DNA from: Cyclostephanos tholiformis
Lineage: Eukaryota; Bacillariophyta; Thalassiosirophyceae; Thalassiosirales; Thalassiosiraceae
DNA: 12,019 nt
NCBI GenBank assembly: GCA_036939975.1
Contig: JALLPB010002813.1
Span: 1-12,019, forward strand
Direction of reading: 5' to 3'
Shown here: piece after piece, positions 1 to 8,000 of the stretch
Layout: every line of letters begins with the position of its first letter
Numbering within the stretch: the stretch's first letter is position 1
The notes under the pieces: generated by a model
What the model was told of the DNA's origin: nothing
Database searches by the model: none
The model's input: the letters and a program-made list of their open reading frames with translations, nothing else
Translations under genes and position numbers: made by a program

Positions 1-448
1 GGAAAAAGTACCAATGAGCTTTACGTAACACTTGGTGTTATGGGCCTAGGCTAGTCTTAAAATAATTGTTCCCACCTGTTCTTTCGTGTATTCGTGTATT
101 CGTCTCTTCTCTAAAAAAATCACAGCCTAATAGGAATCCAAAGTAAAGCATAGCTCTCTTTCAGGCAATTGAGAACCTGCTGGGCTTATTTGTGTCTATC
201 AGCCGAGCAGCCCGTTTTGGGCTTGTCTCGATCTAGCTACTTACGGGGTAGAATACATACTCAAAACAAGGATAGATCTTTAGCCGCTAATTATACGGCG
301 GAATAGGTATATCTCGAAATGAGTCATTCGTTCTAAGATTTGCGCAGGCAACCACTAAACACTATACTAAAGCGGGTCACATCATAAAGCTGCCCCCTCT
401 TCGCTCGTACCTTAGCGTTGGGTAAAACAAAGGCGGCATAGTGACAAC
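1..448. other. Intergenic region upstream of the cysteine-module gene
   Basis: No reading frame of convincing quality and no tRNA or rRNA were found here. The stretch is more AT-rich than the coding DNA that follows and probably includes the 5' untranslated region and promoter of the gene at 449. Local structure: an inverted repeat at 24-42 (TAACAC / GTGTTA arms around TTG), an 8-bp palindrome GCCTAGGC just after it, a short TATTCGTG-type direct repeat near 85-105, and a hairpin AGCCC / GGGCT near 208-225. None of these is a recognised regulatory element. An in-frame TAG at 413-415 lies upstream of the first ATG of the next gene and limits its start. Confidence 0.6.
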
Positions 449-3320
449 ATGGTGAACCATATCCGCTACCGTGCCTACTTTGCGATGGCGTTTCTCCTGG
501 CCGGCGAGGGGCTCGTGAAAGCCGATGTCTACGTGTGCGGGATCAGTTACGACGACGCCGTCGCCAACTGCGTCGTCAACACCGCATGCCCCAACGGCGA
601 GGGCTGCGTAAGCAAACAGACTTGCTTTGCGATCCCGGAGGACGATTGCGTCGGGATGACTACCTCCCCTGCCCCCACCGTGACGCCTGACTTATACGTC
701 TGTGGTATCTCCTACGAGGATGCGTTGTCGAAGTGCAACTCTGTAGACGACGCATGCCAAAACGTCACCGACACCACCGCCTACTGCGCTTTGACCGAGA
801 ACGACGTCGCAAGTTCGTGCTTCATCATCCCCCACGAGGCATGTCTCACCATTGCACCTTCAAGCTCGCCCATATCTGTGTCAGTGGCGACTGCCACGAC
901 AACGTCACCAACCGTGGGTGTGGTATCCGCGTCGGGATCTCCCTCCGTGTCGCTTGGGTCAAAGGCTCCGTCGGTACCTACCATCTCGTCCACGCCGACT
1001 TCGTTGGAACCAAGTGCAGCGGTGGCGACCCTAACGGTTTCTCCCACCTCGTCCACCTCGAGCTCGCCCATATCTGGGTCGGCGGCAACTACCACGACGA
1101 CGTCGCCAACGGTCGCGGCGTCGACCGGGCTAACCGCATCTGAATCGAAGACCCTGTCGCTTGTGACGATGGCCCCGTCGGTCCCTACTCTCTCGTCCAC
1201 TCCGACTTCATTGGCACACAACGCAGCGTTGACGACCTCAGTGCTTTCTACCACCCCACCCACGCCGGCGTTGCTTTATGTTTGTGCTATCGATTACGAT
1301 GATGCTTCAGAAAACTACTGTGGTCTCAAACCCTGTCCCTTAGGAGATGTAAGTGTCCGCGTGTGCGTGATCTTTCTTGCGGAGAATCTCTCTTAATTCG
1401 TCCATATCTCACCACATATCATTGTTTCCGCTTAATGTTTCGTTTCTTATGGTGAAATAGGGATGCGCTAAAGACCTGACGTGTTACGCGATTCCATACG
1501 CCGTTTGTACACCAACGACGTCACCCGTCCCGACAAAGTTGGCCACGATCCCGCCCACCGAGGCACCCGTTTACAACGTCTTCTTTTGCGGCGAGACCTA
1601 TGAGATGGCGGAGGCCAATTGCTGGACTGCCGAAGCCTGCCCCTCCGGAACCTGTTCCAAGACTGAGGAGCAGTGCTACGGTATCAGCACCGAGAGATGT
1701 CTCAGTCCAGCTCCCACCGACGCGCCAACCGTCGCTGAACCGACGACGACGGATTCTATGGTCTCTTCCTTGCCGACCCCGGCGAGCGCCTCCCCAACAA
1801 CATCCTCAGTTCCAACCGTTGAGGTTGTGAACACACAATTCTGTGGCTTGGACTACGACGATGCCATGTCGAGTTGCTCCGAGGCTACGGCCTGTCCCTC
1901 TGGGTCCGGTTGCCCGAGCAATATGGGCTGCTACACCGGGATCTCATGCACAGCGACGCTAACCCTTCTTACCACCAATGCGCCGGCGACGGGTTCTCAT
2001 GTCTCATCTTTGTCGACCCCAGCGAGCACCTCGCCAACTACATCCTCAGCTTCCACCGTTGTGAACACACAATTCTGTGGCATGGATTATGACGATGCCA
2101 TGGCGAGTTGTTCCGAGGCCACGGCCTGTCCCACCGGGGACGGGTGCCTTAACGGTATGAGTTGCTACACCGGGATCTCATGTTCGGCTTTTCTACCCCC
2201 TTCCAGTGCTCCTCCCACGGTCTTAATAACGGCGGTGGGCTCATTCAACACAACTATCTCGTCAGCATCACCCGTCTCTTCTACGCCGACGACATCCACC
2301 CCATCAATAACAACCACACCCACCGGATCGCCCGTGTTCAACATATACTATTGCGGCGAAACATATGAGGTCGCTGAGGCGAATTGTTTAACGGCCGAAG
2401 CTTGCCCCTCCGGAACCTGTTCCAAGCCTGGGGAGCAGTGCTTCAGCATCAGCGCCGAGAGGTGTATCAGTTTGGCTCCCACGAACGCGCCCACCGTCGC
2501 CGGACCGAGGCCATCGACCAGCCCAACAGTCTCTTTCATGCCGACCCCGGAGAGCGCCGCGCCGACGAGAGAGGTCGTTAACACACTGTTCTGCGGCGAA
2601 GATTACGACGATGCCACGTCGAGATGTTCCGAGGCCACGGCCTGTCCCACCGGGAGCGGTTGCCCCAATGGCATGAGTTGCTTCACCGGGATCTCGTGCG
2701 CGTCGCTGCTACCTCCTGCAACTCCTTCGCCCACGACCTTTTGGACTACAATAGTCGGGGATGGTACAACGTCACCGCCAGTACCTATGATTCAAAAATA
2801 CTGCGGTGTAGACCTTCAGGATGCCACGAGCCTCTGCGCTAATAAGATGCCCTGTCACGATGGAAATACTCTAGTTTGTCCTTTTGGAGAGACTTGTTTT
2901 GAGATTTCGGGAAAGTGCGGTGATACTGGCGCGCCGTCTCCTGCTGTTTCACGGTCCCCCAGTCTTCCTTTACAAGCTACCAGTACAGAATCTTTATCAC
3001 CCGTAGGTGGAGCTTTTGACCTCAACAGAGACCGCTGCGGAGAAAATTACGAAGATGCAGTCATGAACTGTCGCGATCGCGTGGCATGCACCCTCGGTGC
3101 CACGGGAGAGTGCCCAACTGGCCAAGCTTGCTACCCGGTTGTTACATGCGAAACTACTCCCCCGCCTTCGCCAGCGTCGATGAATGAGACAACGGCAAAA
3201 CCTGTTTGGGAGTGGGATTTGAATGCTCTATCAAAAACTAGTGGCTCGTATACGATTACAGATTTTCTTGCCAGCAAGTTTATTGCTCTGGTCGGAGCCG
3301 CCACGTTGTTGGTGCTTTAA
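449..3320 (+). CDS. Secreted ten-module cysteine-rich, mucin-like protein, probably GPI-anchored (two exons)
   Basis: Coding exons are 449-1348 and 1461-3320, joined in phase 0, giving 919 residues. The ATG has A at -3 and G at +4, and an in-frame stop lies at 413-415. Residues 1-25 form a signal peptide (hydrophobic core about 9-18, likely cleavage after VKA). Ten modules with six cysteines each follow, at residues 30-67, 85-132, 279-316, 343-380, 428-463, 506-541, 598-635, 678-713, 748-786 and 826-863. The core pattern is C-G-x2-Y-[DE]-[DE]-A-x3-C-x5-C-P-x-G-x2-C-x5-C-[FY]-x4-7-C. Between them lie Ser/Thr/Pro-rich linkers, the longest at 133-278, expected to be O-glycosylated. N-glycosylation sequons are visible near N105, N563 and N875. 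The last 13 residues (907-919) are hydrophobic and end the protein, as in GPI-anchor signals. Similar modules occur in secreted stramenopile proteins; their ligand is not established to my knowledge. A cell-wall or cell-surface role is inferred; carbohydrate binding is possible but unproven. No catalytic domain is seen. Confidence 0.85.
860..1255 (+). repeat. Tandem duplication of a Ser/Thr/Pro linker, 198-bp period
   Basis: Two copies of a 66-codon linker block lie back to back, starting near 860 and 1058. Both begin with a Ser-Ser-Ser-Pro-Ile-Ser stretch, continue to T-T-T-S-P-T-V and end in A-P-S-V-P-T-[IL]-S-S-T-P-T-S-L. The copies have diverged at many positions, and the middle part (about residues 157-170 against 223-236) is poorly conserved. 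The duplication extends the mucin-like spacer between modules 2 and 3. Confidence 0.8.
1349..1460 (+). other. Spliceosomal intron, 112 nt
   Basis: The donor is GTAAGT at 1349 and the acceptor is AAATAG ending at 1460. Removing it joins ...CPLGD to GCAKD... in phase 0 and completes the third cysteine module, with the same cysteine spacing as the first module. Without splicing the frame meets TAA at 1394-1396. The intron interrupts a module between its third and fourth cysteines and does not fall in a linker. Confidence 0.9.
1587..2739 (+). repeat. Higher-order duplication of module types in exon 2
   Basis: Two module types alternate. Modules 4 and 7 share C-G-E-T-Y-E-x-A-E-A-N-C and a near-identical DNA stretch around 1636-1660 and 2401-2425. 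Modules 5, 6 and 8 share D-Y-D-D-A, S-E-A-T-A-C-P and [YF]-T-G-I-S-C. Linkers after modules 4 and 7 are also alike (A-P-T-[DN]-A-P-T-V-A). The simplest history is a 4-type/5-type pair that was duplicated, with one 5-type module also copied in tandem to give modules 5 and 6. Confidence 0.75.
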
Positions 3321-3583
3321 TTAGTGCCGCGGAAAGGGGGAGACTACAATTTCTGTTGTTTAATGTTACCCTCGACAAGGCATCTGAAGCCAGTGACACT
3401 TCATAGTTCGGATAGTACAATTATTTAATTTAATAGTGACCTGAATTGTCAAGCAATTTGGCAGACCTGCTCAGCTTCGTAATATATGATGAAGACATTT
3501 TCGTCCATACTCAAACGTTTTGATGCGCAGAGAAGCTCATGTTTGACATAAACATTTCACACAGTCAGTCATTGACGAATACA
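3321..3583. other. Convergent intergenic spacer (3' ends of both host genes)
   Basis: This 263-bp stretch separates two genes that point toward each other, so it should hold both 3' untranslated regions and polyadenylation sites. It is AT-rich around 3418-3435. I see no canonical AATAAA, no further reading frame and no RNA gene. Confidence 0.6.
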
Positions 3584-4354
3584 TTAATCGAACTTTTTTC
3601 TGACGACTCCCGTTCTCTCCCCATCTATCTCCAACTCCATCTCAATCTCTTCAATAGTTAAGTAGGACTCCCCACCGCCCACTACCTTGGATCTGTTCCA
3701 TATCATACGCAGATTCCTCCCGTCCATGGTCATGCGATCGTTGAATTCCCACACACCCTCCTCAATCAGTCTTCGCTTCCGTTTTACCTGCTTGCCGTGT
3801 CGGACTCCCCAGAGAGCAAGCGGGACCATCAACGCGCCCGAGGCGAGTAACGCGACGTCTATGGATTTGGCGCGAGCTGTTTTGATTTTGTCATTCAGCG
3901 TCATAATCTCACGTTCGTATTCCTCGGCGGTGAGGAGGCCGTGGAGGTGGGATGGCCTGGCGTGTCGGGCGAATTGATTGAACTTGGTGTCGAGCCCCGC
4001 GTTGCAAGAATAGGTCGGCACGAGTATTATCTTCCGCTTCGGCTTCATTTGGGCACCATCCTTGTGAGCAGATGGTTCTATTTTCCCCAAACCGACGATG
4101 CTCGGAGCTATCTCCCCCGACGAGGTCGTCACGATGGATACAGTGGCGTGATTTGCATTGATTACGTGCTGCTGCTGCTGCTGCTGCTGCGGTTGTGGTC
4201 GTGGTTGTGGTTGCATCTGGTGCGCGTCGAATCCCAACAGATCGTTCGTGGACGGAGCTGGCATGTTTGCATGCTCCTGGTTTTGAGGCGAGACACTATC
4301 GAACCAGCCAAGTGAATCGAGGAGGCCGCCGTTGTTGTTTGATGGCACCATCAT
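3584..4354 (-). CDS. Uncharacterised single-pass membrane protein with N-terminal poly-Q and short acidic/hydrophobic motifs
   Basis: The first in-frame ATG is at 4354-4352, giving 256 residues; ATG at 4351 would be equivalent. The frame stays open to an upstream TAA at 4447-4445, but no ATG lies in that extension. Residues 1-100 are low complexity: Asn/Gly at the start, two short motifs L-G-W-F-D (15-19) and L-L-G-F-D (39-43), then a Gln/Pro run at about 48-62. A basic patch K-P-K-R-K is at 104-108. Residues 141-158 (L-L-T-A-E-E-Y-E-R-E-I) look like a short amphipathic helix. A transmembrane helix is at about 165-184, followed by strongly basic residues to 195, and then a conserved-looking tail with E-F-N, R-M-I-W-N-R and Y-L-T-I-E. 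That tail resembles an uncharacterised diatom family; this is from memory and not from a search. By the positive-inside rule the C-terminus is probably cytosolic. I cannot assign a function. Confidence 0.7.
   Translation of the reverse strand: MMVPSNNNGGLLDSLGWFDSVSPQNQEHANMPAPSTNDLLGFDAHQMQPQPRPQPQQQQQQQHVINANHATVSIVTTSSGEIAPSIVGLGKIEPSAHKDGAQMKPKRKIILVPTYSCNAGLDTKFNQFARHARPSHLHGLLTAEEYEREIMTLNDKIKTARAKSIDVALLASGALMVPLALWGVRHGKQVKRKRRLIEEGVWEFNDRMTMDGRNLRMIWNRSKVVGGGESYLTIEEIEMELEIDGERTGVVRKKFD
4167..4190. repeat. TGC/CAG trinucleotide microsatellite (8 units)
   Basis: Eight TGC units on the plus strand read as CAG on the minus strand and encode most of the Gln run of the minus-strand gene. 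The neighbouring GGTTGTGGTCGTGG stretch encodes the Pro/Gln/Arg alternation. Such a tract is prone to length change between alleles. Confidence 0.9.
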
Positions 4355-4649
4355 TGTTGGGACAAGTATACCGTTCACAAACGAATTCTTCTGACAACCT
4401 CCCTGCCCAGGCCGAAACAGGTAGAAATGCAGAGAATTTAACCCTTAGCCGCTGACGTCCCACAGCAGCGGAGGGGGGCTGTTGGCGAAGATGAAACACG
4501 TGACAAACTCTGCCTTCTCCCCCCGGCGGACAAGTCAACACACTACTACTACCATACACACACACACCAAACACCGGTAAATCGGTAGATTCTCCCCTTC
4601 CGAGCAGAGAGAGACCACTTGAAAAGGAACATGAGAACAATCAAGAGAG
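4355..4649. promoter_or_regulatory. Probable promoter and 5' UTR of the minus-strand gene
   Basis: This spacer runs from the ATG of the minus-strand gene to the start of the retrotransposon. It holds TGACGTC at 4453-4459, a CRE/bZIP-type core about 100 bp upstream of the ATG, inside an inverted repeat (CCGCTG 4449-4454 / CAGCGG 4466-4471). A CA microsatellite is near 4555-4567. GAGAG at 4645-4649 directly precedes the LTR and is the candidate 5-bp target-site copy; its partner would lie beyond the window. Promoter activity is inferred from position only. Confidence 0.45.
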
Positions 4650-5038
4650 TGTTAGTCTGTCCGTAGTCCTTAGTGCTCACTTCCTCACCACTAGGTTTTC
4701 GCCCACACCGATGAACCATGGAGAATCCGTCGCCCTGACTTCGGCCGTCGTTTTTGTCCCTGGTTCCTTCCTCTCACGCGAGCGCCTTCACACACTCTTC
4801 CCTTCGAGCCCTTTCTACATTCTCCCCCTTCGCCGCTGGCTCCCCTCATGAACTTCGCCTTCGAAATAAAAACCGAGCCAGTCACTCAAGCTTCCATCAT
4901 TATCACCGTCGTCGCCTTCTCCTCCGGATCTCTCACGACGGTCGCATTGTACGCCCAGCGCCCGCCCGTCAGCATCATCTGCTCGGTCGTTCTGGCCTTT
5001 ATCGTCTACTTGGCGTTGCGCTTCTCGCCCCGCTAACA
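4650..5038 (+). repeat. 5' long terminal repeat (right boundary proposed)
   Basis: The left boundary is firm because TGTTAGTCTGTCC... recurs after the polypurine tract at 11996. The right boundary is proposed at CTAACA (5033-5038), an exact inverted copy of the initial TGTTAG, as expected for LTR termini of the TG...CA form. This gives 389 bp. AATAAA at 4865-4870 could serve as the polyadenylation signal in the 3' copy. An alternative right end is at ACA 5092-5094, immediately before a TGG. Only comparison with a complete 3' LTR can decide. Confidence 0.65.
4865..4870 (+). promoter_or_regulatory. AATAAA polyadenylation-signal motif in the LTR
   Basis: A canonical AATAAA lies 215 bp into the LTR, embedded in an A-rich GAAATAAAAACC stretch. 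In the 3' LTR the same motif would sit at the U3/R or R/U5 part and could direct polyadenylation of the element RNA. It could equally act as a weak TATA-like element. The role is inferred. Confidence 0.35.
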
Positions 5039-5093
5039 TCGCGATTCAACACCTCCATCACCAAAAAAAAAAAATTTTTATTTCCTTCACGAC
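5039..5093 (+). promoter_or_regulatory. Short leader between LTR and gag
   Basis: Only 55 bases separate the proposed LTR end from the Gag ATG. They should contain the primer-binding site for reverse transcription, but no TGG-initiated match to a tRNA 3' end is seen, and none to the initiator-Met tRNA that many Copia elements use. An A12-T5 tract lies at 5063-5079. Either the primer is an internal tRNA fragment, as in Drosophila copia, or the LTR extends to 5094. Confidence 0.45.
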
Positions 5094-8000
5094 ATGGAGC
5101 CGGCTGACGATCCGATCCTCCACCCCGTCCCTGCGGCGGCTCCTCTTCCTCCCGCCTATTATACGGCGGCATCTCTTGCCGGTCCACGAATTTTTGTCCT
5201 TTCCCCCCTCCGGGGAAACATATATGAAGTGGACAGATATTTTTACTCCCCCAACGCTGACGTCACGGCAGGGGATTACGCAGCTCTTCAAGCCTTTGCT
5301 GCTCATTACTCCTACCCTCTCACCATCTACCCCTGTCCCGATCTCGCGGTTTTTCAAGCCTCTCATCCTACGGCTTTTGTTCGACCTTTCTCCGAGGTCC
5401 CGGCTCCCTTCATCACACGCGGCCGCGAGCTCGTTCAGCTCTCTTCCGGGGCCCCTGGCGCTCCTTCTCACGACAATCCTGCGTCTTCTCCCTCTCTTCT
5501 CTCTCATCCTTCCACTGGTGCTTCTGCCCCGAGCTCATTGGCTGCACGGGGGCATGATCCTCCTTCTATTGATGCTACGACTCGGGCGTCTTCGGTCCCT
5601 CTCTCCCTCCCTGCTGCGCCTCGGGCGTCCTCAGTCCCTCTCTCCCGTCCCTACGCTCTCCCTCCCCCCCCCCGTCGTCCGGACCCTGACGGCGTCGACG
5701 GTCCCACTTCTGTCTTCGGCATGGGGGGTTCGGGGCGACACTGGGGTCTTGGTGGTCCTGGCGGAATGGGGGGTCGTCATCATCTTTCCTCCGCCCGCCG
5801 TCACCCCCCCTCCACCTTCTCGGTTCTTTCCTCCACCGACGATGAGTTTCGGGCCTATACCTTCCCCGGCCCGATCCCGGAAGCGATTCCTTCGGTCGTG
5901 CTCCATCAACATGGGGTCCCTACACCTCCTGGCGTACATCCCCACGTTCCTGCATCTGTGGCGCATCACACTTCTCACACAGTTTCTCCGCTGCGTTCTT
6001 TGCACCGTGGGGATCTCTCTACCTCCTCCGCCTCGGACCTCACCCTGTCCGGTTGGCCCTCAGCGGGTGCGGCTCCTCCAGTCGTCCCTTCTGCAATTCT
6101 GTCCTCTCCACCGACGGCTACCACCGCCTCTTCTTCCTCATCTACTACTCTTCCACCTCTTGACAAGACTCCTATCAGGACGGAGCCTTTCAAACTGCCT
6201 GAAATCAAGGACATCAAAGGTTACTTGGATATTCAGGACGAAATTGCATACTACCTTCGGTCTGCCGACTACTCCACCGGACGCTCGGATGCCTTACTCA
6301 TCACTGATCCTTCAAATGCGGACGCCAGTCGTTATTGGGAGGGTCAGCTTCGCGTCGCGATTAGAAATGGGGGGCTTCGCTTTCTCTTCGAAAACACTGG
6401 TTCCCGCTATCACGGCATGGGTTTTGAAATGATTGATGTTCTAAATCGGCACTGCCGCCCCGACTCCGTCACGAATACATTCACCACTCTCATGTCCCTT
6501 TTTAACGACGTTCAGGGGGATAACGAGCCTATCGTAGAGTTTCGATCGCGCTTTGACGGTATGGTCCTGGATATGGCCCGCAGCAAAGTCGTCATCCCTT
6601 CTTTATTGCTAGTGATGATTTTTATTCGCGCTTTGCACTCTCGCTATTCTGACATCCTCGATCAGTTCCGCTCTCGTTACAAAGATTTGGAGACGGCGTC
6701 TATTGACTCCGTCGTGGCCGATGTCAAATACCACGATGAATTCCAACTTGTTGACTCTAAATCCAAGTCTTCTCGTCGGGTCGGACCTGGTGCCTCGGCT
6801 GTCGCGACTGATAAGTCCGGCAAAGAATGGTCTAATCCCTTTGAGTGGTTGTCTTCGTTTCCGGTGAAATCTATTAAAACCCGCTGGGATCGGGCCATCG
6901 CCGGTACTGGTATCTGCCCCATCTGTCATCGTGCCGAAAAGCCTTGGCACATGCCAGCAAATTGCCCTCTCCTCAAGGATCTCAACCTCAAACTTGTTAA
7001 TGGCCCTCCTGCTTCGACTGCTCCGAAGCCTGCCGGCACTCCTACCCCCGCACCCACGGCTGCGTCTCCTACTCCTGGGGGGCGTGTTGCTTTCACGGAC
7101 GCATCTGCTCCCGTTGGCGGTGCTCCCTCTGGTCTCACGGCGGCGGTCGAAGAGGACAACTACAGCTCGGACGAGGATTTGTTTCGATGGACTGGCGACG
7201 ACGACGGTGTAGATTTTGGTGTCACTCTTGTTGCTCCCTCTAAATCTAACCCATCCGTTTCCCTTTACCCGTCCTGCTATCACGTCTCTGTGACACCACC
7301 TCCTACCGGTCTCCCGTCTTTGCAGCCTCTCCCTTCTTCCTCCTCATCCTGCCTAGTCCTGCCGGACCGTCTTCAGTCCATTATCCGTCGCTTGGCTACC
7401 TCTTCCATCTCTCCAGATTCTACCTCTCGTGATAAGGCCGTCGCTGACACTGGTGCTACCGACCATATGTTCCCCGACAAGTCCGCCTTCATCTCTTACA
7501 AGCGCATCTCCAATCTCCAAGTGCGCATGGGCAATAATTCATATCTCCCTGTGTTGGGCCGCGGTACGGTTATCATCTCGCTGAATGGCCAACGGATTCT
7601 GGTTCGTCACGCTCTCCACGTCCCGGGATTAGCTATCCCTCTCTACAGCCTCCGAGCTCATCTCAACCAACCTGGCTGTGGCTTTGTCGGGACCTCTTTT
7701 TCCGGCCTGCTAGTCTACTTCCCTTCTTTCGTCCTCTCGGTTGACACTTCGTCTGACTGCCACCTCTCCTACGAACCCCTCGGCTCTGGCGCGTCGTTAG
7801 ATAGTCTACATTACGTTCAACGTCGGTGCTCTCCTTCTTTATATCCTTCGGAACTCAACGCATCTCGCAATGCCACAATCTGCACTCTCACTCCGGACAT
7901 TTTACCCGACGATGGCTCTTCCGATGGTGACCCCGATGCTACTGTCAACGTTCCATCAGTTGGCGAGCCTTCTTCTTTGGCTCCTCCGGTCGTATCAGTT

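Noticed and set aside
200..330. Possible tRNA or small RNA from local hairpins in the 5' intergenic region
   Set aside because: No T-arm GTTCGANNC motif, no A-box/B-box pair and no cloverleaf could be drawn.
4355..4378. A GTG at 4378-4376 as the start of the minus-strand gene, adding eight residues
   Set aside because: GTG is not an expected start in a eukaryotic nuclear gene; the first in-frame ATG is at 4354.
5039..5056. Resemblance of the reverse complement to the anticodon arm of tRNA-Gln (TTGAATC), as a half-tRNA primer site
   Set aside because: Only about seven contiguous bases match and the flanking bases do not; too weak without the host tRNA set.
5258..5265. Full palindromic TGACGTCA in the gag 5' part as an internal enhancer
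   Set aside because: It lies in coding sequence, and one 8-bp motif in a CG-rich region is not sufficient evidence.
5058..5507. Minus-strand 149-codon frame over the gag start
   Set aside because: It is Arg/Lys/Gly-rich with no recognisable domain, opposite the Gag N-terminus.
5176..6432. Plus-strand 418-codon frame overlapping gag
   Set aside because: It is a Leu/Pro/Ser-rich +1 shadow of the CT-rich gag sequence, and it overlaps the conserved Gag frame throughout.
6609..7283. Minus-strand 224-codon frame within gag
   Set aside because: It is Arg/Ser-rich, lies opposite a conserved Gag-knuckle region and reads as the antisense shadow of a C-rich coding strand.
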